Assembly: GCA_943372995.1 (NCBI GenBank)
Contig: CALSAQ010000004.1
Span: 225,985-289,984 of the forward strand
Source of the DNA: CAJBVG01 sp943372995
GTDB lineage: Bacteria > Bacteroidota > Bacteroidia > Sphingobacteriales > Sphingobacteriaceae
Direction: 5' to 3'
DNA: 64,000 nt
Every line of letters begins with the position of its first letter. Position 1 is the first letter of the stretch. Shown one piece after another: positions 61,550 to 64,000 of the stretch. Both the position numbers and the translations under genes were made by a program. The notes under the pieces are model-generated. The model was not told where the DNA came from. It searched no databases and saw only the letters and a list, made by a program, of their open reading frames with translations.

Positions 61550-63103
61550 ATGATAAAAGAACTCGAAATTGTTACACAACCAGATTTTCTTTATGATGAA
61601 CTTCATCTACGAAGATTAATCATTAATAAAATCAATATTAATGATGCAGACCTCAATGCATTCCAAGTTTTAAAGAGGTCTATTGATGCCAGAGCAAAAG
61701 TTGTAGTTTATCGATTAAAGGTATTGGCATATATTGGAGAAGAATTCATTCCTGTACAAAATTTCAATTTCATAGAACAAAATGTATCTCAGTTTAAAAC
61801 AGCCCATATTATTGGTGCTGGTCCAGCTGGATTATTTGCAGCATTAAGATTAATAGAGCTTGGAATAAAGCCAATACTGTTTGAGAGAGGTAAAGATGTT
61901 AAAGAACGTAGGCGAGATTTGGCTTTAATTAATAAAAGTTTAGAAGTGAACCCCGAATCGAATTATTGTTTTGGAGAAGGAGGTGCTGGTACCTATTCGG
62001 ATGGTAAACTATATACACGTTCTACAAAAAGAGGTGAGGTTGATCGCATTTTAAATCGTTTTATACAACATGGTGCCGACCCCGACATTGCCATAAACAC
62101 TAGACCCCATATCGGGACAAATAAACTCCCTCAAATCATTCAAAGCATGAGAGAGAGGGTGATAGAATGTGGTGGAGAAATCCACTTTAATGCTAAACTT
62201 ACGGACATTAGCATCATCAATAATAAAATAAAATCAATAACTATTAACGAATCGCTTATACATAAAGTTGATGCAGTAATATTAGCAACAGGTCATTCAG
62301 CACGCGATATTTATGAGCTTTTGCATATGAAGGGTGTTAAAATCGAAGCAAAAGCATTTGCTTTAGGAGTAAGAATAGAACACCCACAAGCATTAATAGA
62401 TAAGGTTCAGTACCATTGCGAATCGCGACCGAACAGCTTGCCTCCAGCTTATTATAATATAGTGGAACAAGTCAATCAGAAAGGAGTGTTTTCTTTTTGT
62501 ATGTGTCCAGGGGGGATTATCGCACCCTGTGCTACCAATCATGGCGAGGTGGTCGTAAATGGATGGTCGCCATCCAAAAGGAATAATCCATTCGCGAATT
62601 CTGGATTAGTAGTTCAAATCGATTTGCAAGACATTCCAAATTTTGAAGATCCATTGTCGGCTTTGCGCTATCAACATGCTGTAGAGCAAAAGGCCTTTGA
62701 ATTCGCAAATCAGTCAATTAAAGCACCAGCACAACGTATTGTTGATTTTGTTGAGAATAGAGTATCGAGTACCTTGCCAAAGAATTCGTACATACCCGGA
62801 CTTACCTCCAGCAATTTATCAGAGGTATTGCCATTGCATGTATCAAGCAGATTGAAAAAGGCATTGCCTGTTTTTGGTAAAAAGATGCCTGGTTATTTTA
62901 GCAACGAAGGAGTGTTGGTAGGGGTAGAATCGCGCACATCTTCCGCTGTGAGGGTGCCAAGGGATAGAAATAGTTTGCAACATATAGAGGTGGAAGGCTT
63001 ATTTCCATGCGCAGAAGGAGCGGGTTATGCAGGAGGAATTGTTTCTGCAGCTATTGATGGAGAAAAATGTGCAGAGGCTATTGGAACATTTTATAACAAA
63101 TAG
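61550..63103 (+). CDS. NAD(P)/FAD-dependent oxidoreductase, COG2509 type
   Basis: 517 residues. An N-terminal region of about 85 residues (ELEIVTQPDFLYDELHLRRL, RSIDARAKVVVYRLKVLAY) precedes the FAD fold IIGAGPAGLFAALRLIELG with FERGKDVKERRRDLA and CFGEGGAGTYSDGKLYTR. C-terminal FPCAEGAGYAGGIVSAAIDG completes the FAD site. This layout is that of COG2509 dehydrogenases, whose substrate is not known. It is likely cytoplasmic and the first gene of a run with two small genes. No CxxC disulfide site is visible in the FAD region. Confidence 0.88.
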   Translation: MIKELEIVTQPDFLYDELHLRRLIINKININDADLNAFQVLKRSIDARAKVVVYRLKVLAYIGEEFIPVQNFNFIEQNVSQFKTAHIIGAGPAGLFAALRLIELGIKPILFERGKDVKERRRDLALINKSLEVNPESNYCFGEGGAGTYSDGKLYTRSTKRGEVDRILNRFIQHGADPDIAINTRPHIGTNKLPQIIQSMRERVIECGGEIHFNAKLTDISIINNKIKSITINESLIHKVDAVILATGHSARDIYELLHMKGVKIEAKAFALGVRIEHPQALIDKVQYHCESRPNSLPPAYYNIVEQVNQKGVFSFCMCPGGIIAPCATNHGEVVVNGWSPSKRNNPFANSGLVVQIDLQDIPNFEDPLSALRYQHAVEQKAFEFANQSIKAPAQRIVDFVENRVSSTLPKNSYIPGLTSSNLSEVLPLHVSSRLKKALPVFGKKMPGYFSNEGVLVGVESRTSSAVRVPRDRNSLQHIEVEGLFPCAEGAGYAGGIVSAAIDGEKCAEAIGTFYNK

Positions 63104-63120
63104 TGTTTAATCATATTATT

Positions 63121-63288
63121 ATGGAAAGAATAGTATATAGAAAAGAAATCATAAAGAACGGAATCAGTTTTGGTTCAGTGCTTGCAATTGTAATGAGTTG
63201 GGCTTTAAACAAATCAATAATTTGGGCGATAGTTCATGGTTTGTTAGGTTGGATATACGTAATCTATTACATTATTAGATATTATTAA
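63121..63288 (+). CDS. Small membrane protein, 55 aa
   Basis: The sequence begins MERIVYRKEIIKNGISF and contains two closely spaced hydrophobic segments: SVLAIVMSWAL and IIWAIVHGLLGWIYVIYYII. It is probably one or two transmembrane helices with a basic N-terminus inside. ATG 63121 is preferred; the longer frame starts with GTG 63103, overlapping the flavoprotein stop. The next gene begins immediately after its stop. It resembles small two-helix proteins often found in Bacteroidota; function unknown. Confidence 0.6.
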   Translation: MERIVYRKEIIKNGISFGSVLAIVMSWALNKSIIWAIVHGLLGWIYVIYYIIRYY

Positions 63289-63645
63289 ATGAAAACGGTA
63301 GTTATTGGAGCTAGTGATAACCCAGAAAGGTATTCGTATAAGGCTATTAAGTTATTGCTTCATGCAAATCACGAAGTGGTTCCGGTGAGCAATAAAAAAG
63401 CCGAAGTGTTTGGCATTCCTATACAGACTATTGATACAATAGAAGAAGGGGTTGATACGATTACTTTGTATGTAGGCCCGCAAAACCAGCCTTATTACGA
63501 AGATTACATTTTAAAAACGAAACCAAGAAGGGTAATATTTAATCCAGGTACGGAAAATCCAATTTTGGAAGAAAAACTTCAAAAAAACGGAGTTTTTACG
63601 GAAGAGGCCTGCACCTTAGTCCTATTAAGCACGGGTCAATATTAG
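63289..63645 (+). CDS. CoA-binding domain protein
   Basis: A 118-residue Rossmann-fold protein of the CoA-binding (YccU-like) family: VVIGASDNPERYSYKAIKLL, HANHEVVPVSNKKAEVFGIP, TLYVGPQNQPYYEDYIL and FNPGTENPILEE. These proteins have the CoA-binding fold of succinyl-CoA synthetase alpha but no catalytic domain. Ligand and role are not established. The ATG adjoins the stop of the small membrane protein, so both are likely co-transcribed. Confidence 0.85.
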   Translation: MKTVVIGASDNPERYSYKAIKLLLHANHEVVPVSNKKAEVFGIPIQTIDTIEEGVDTITLYVGPQNQPYYEDYILKTKPRRVIFNPGTENPILEEKLQKNGVFTEEACTLVLLSTGQY

Positions 63646-63693
63646 TTTATATCTCTATTTATCAGGTGAATTAAGAAATTACTTTCAATTTCA

Positions 63694-63724
63694 TTTGTAC
63701 ATTTCATTTTTCTTAGTACTTTTG
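63694..63724 (+). promoter_or_regulatory. Complete Bacteroidota promoter P1
   Basis: TTTG (63694-63697), 19 bases, TACTTTTG (63717-63724): an exact match to the TTTG-N19-TAnnTTTG consensus. It is followed by GCAACCCC, similar to the start of P2. Confidence 0.8.
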
Positions 63725-63838
63725 CAACCCCAACAAAGGGAAATAGTTCTTTTTTTATCTTTAATTGAGTCTTTTTAAATTTTAACTTACTGCAAAACAG
63801 TATGCTAAGTAGAGATTAAAAAAAAGTTAAATTAAATA

Positions 63839-63869
63839 TTTGGAAAGAGGGAAAACATTTCTACCTTTG
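63839..63869 (+). promoter_or_regulatory. Complete Bacteroidota promoter P2
   Basis: TTTG (63839-63842), 19 bases, TACCTTTG (63862-63869): again an exact match. It is followed by CAGTCCCC and a CCCC/GGGG hairpin. It lies 145 bp after P1 in the same direction. Confidence 0.82.
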
Positions 63870-64000
63870 CAGTCCCCAAACGAGGGGTATTTATGTGGAT
63901 GGAATAGAGGAGTAGAAAAAAGGGTTAAAAAGGTTGGTAAAAAGAAACGGGTGGATCGAGACCACGACTAACAGCGATACGAGACAGAAGGTTTCGTAAA

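Larger units (their letters stand above)
63646..64000 (+). other. Gene-free promoter and leader region at window end
   Basis: Contains two complete promoters (63694-63724, 63839-63869) and a structured leader from 63870 onward. No coding frame is convincing. The leader holds small hairpins: CCCC/GGGG (63874-63887), GTGG/CCAC (from 63951) and TACGA/TCGTA near the end. The arrangement resembles an rRNA operon upstream region; the RNA gene itself is not in the window. Confidence 0.55.

Overview
The window comes from an AT-rich member of the Bacteroidota. It carries sprA, the type IX secretion (T9SS) translocon gene. It also carries a secreted protein with a typical T9SS C-terminal sorting domain, a TonB-dependent receptor with an N-terminal carboxypeptidase-regulatory-like domain, and several promoters of the Bacteroidota type (TTTG, 19 bp, TAnnTTTG). 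The order maeB-ruvA-sprA-gcvH-vanZ is familiar from this phylum. The carotenoid genes, CoA mutase, FeoAB and haem synthesis genes suggest a free-living, probably aerobic or microaerobic, pigmented organism. I cannot name the genus. Most of the window is ordinary chromosome. I see no prophage, insertion sequence, integron, CRISPR array, tRNA or obvious defence system.

Layout. 1-4.7 kb: 3' part of gatA, the LysM murein transglycosylase mltD, a bidirectional terminator and a convergent T9SS cargo gene. 4.8-15.8 kb: maeB, ruvA, sprA (2370 aa), gcvH, a VanZ-like protein and a tiny lipoprotein. 15.8-19.4 kb: feoAB, a four-helix-bundle (S23-type) gene bracketed by inverted short-word repeats, and a SprT-like metalloprotease. 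19.4-26.6 kb (minus strand): mutL, two rhomboid proteases, an endonuclease/exonuclease/phosphatase-fold protein, cysS and an M28 peptidase or glutaminyl cyclase. 26.7-35.3 kb: a GH3 glycosidase fused to a serine beta-lactamase-like domain, a repeat-bearing gap, a 59-aa gene, an SDR-type threonine dehydrogenase and a 1387-aa surface protein with four lamin-tail domains. 35.3-43.2 kb: asd, then a tight run of crtI, a CruF-like gene, ispH, crtZ, a TonB-dependent receptor and hemH. 43.2-45.3 kb (minus): waaA and an outer-membrane-type protein. 45.4-50.6 kb: ugd, UDP-glucuronate decarboxylase, galE, rfbB and a YwqE/CpsB-type tyrosine phosphatase. 50.5-57.9 kb: an FtsX/MacB permease, an A-type Fe-S carrier, an uncharacterised membrane protein, a CoA mutase subunit, a 5'-nucleotidase split over two genes, and dnaA. 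57.9-63.6 kb: an orphan histidine kinase, two TPM-domain proteins with LemA, a COG2509 flavoprotein, a small membrane protein and a CoA-binding protein. 63.65-64 kb: two strong tandem promoters and a structured leader, probably feeding an rRNA operon beyond the edge.

Genes that work together: ispH, crtI, the CruF-like protein and crtZ link isoprenoid supply to carotenoid synthesis. Ugd, the decarboxylase, galE and rfbB make UDP-glucuronate, UDP-xylose, UDP-galactose and dTDP-4-keto-6-deoxyglucose for surface polysaccharide, with the YwqE-type phosphatase as a likely regulator of export. SprA secretes cargo such as the sorting-domain protein at 3.3 kb. FeoAB, the TonB receptor and hemH point to iron handling.

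The least explained signals are in gaps. Short-word tandem and inverted repeats sit at 18.3, 18.75, 20.4 and 49.7 kb. Two related hairpins lie at 51.8 and 57.9 kb, and a 32-bp tandem repeat at 29.8 kb. The pair around the four-helix-bundle gene is the best candidate for a small, poorly described genetic unit. Nothing here proves a new system.
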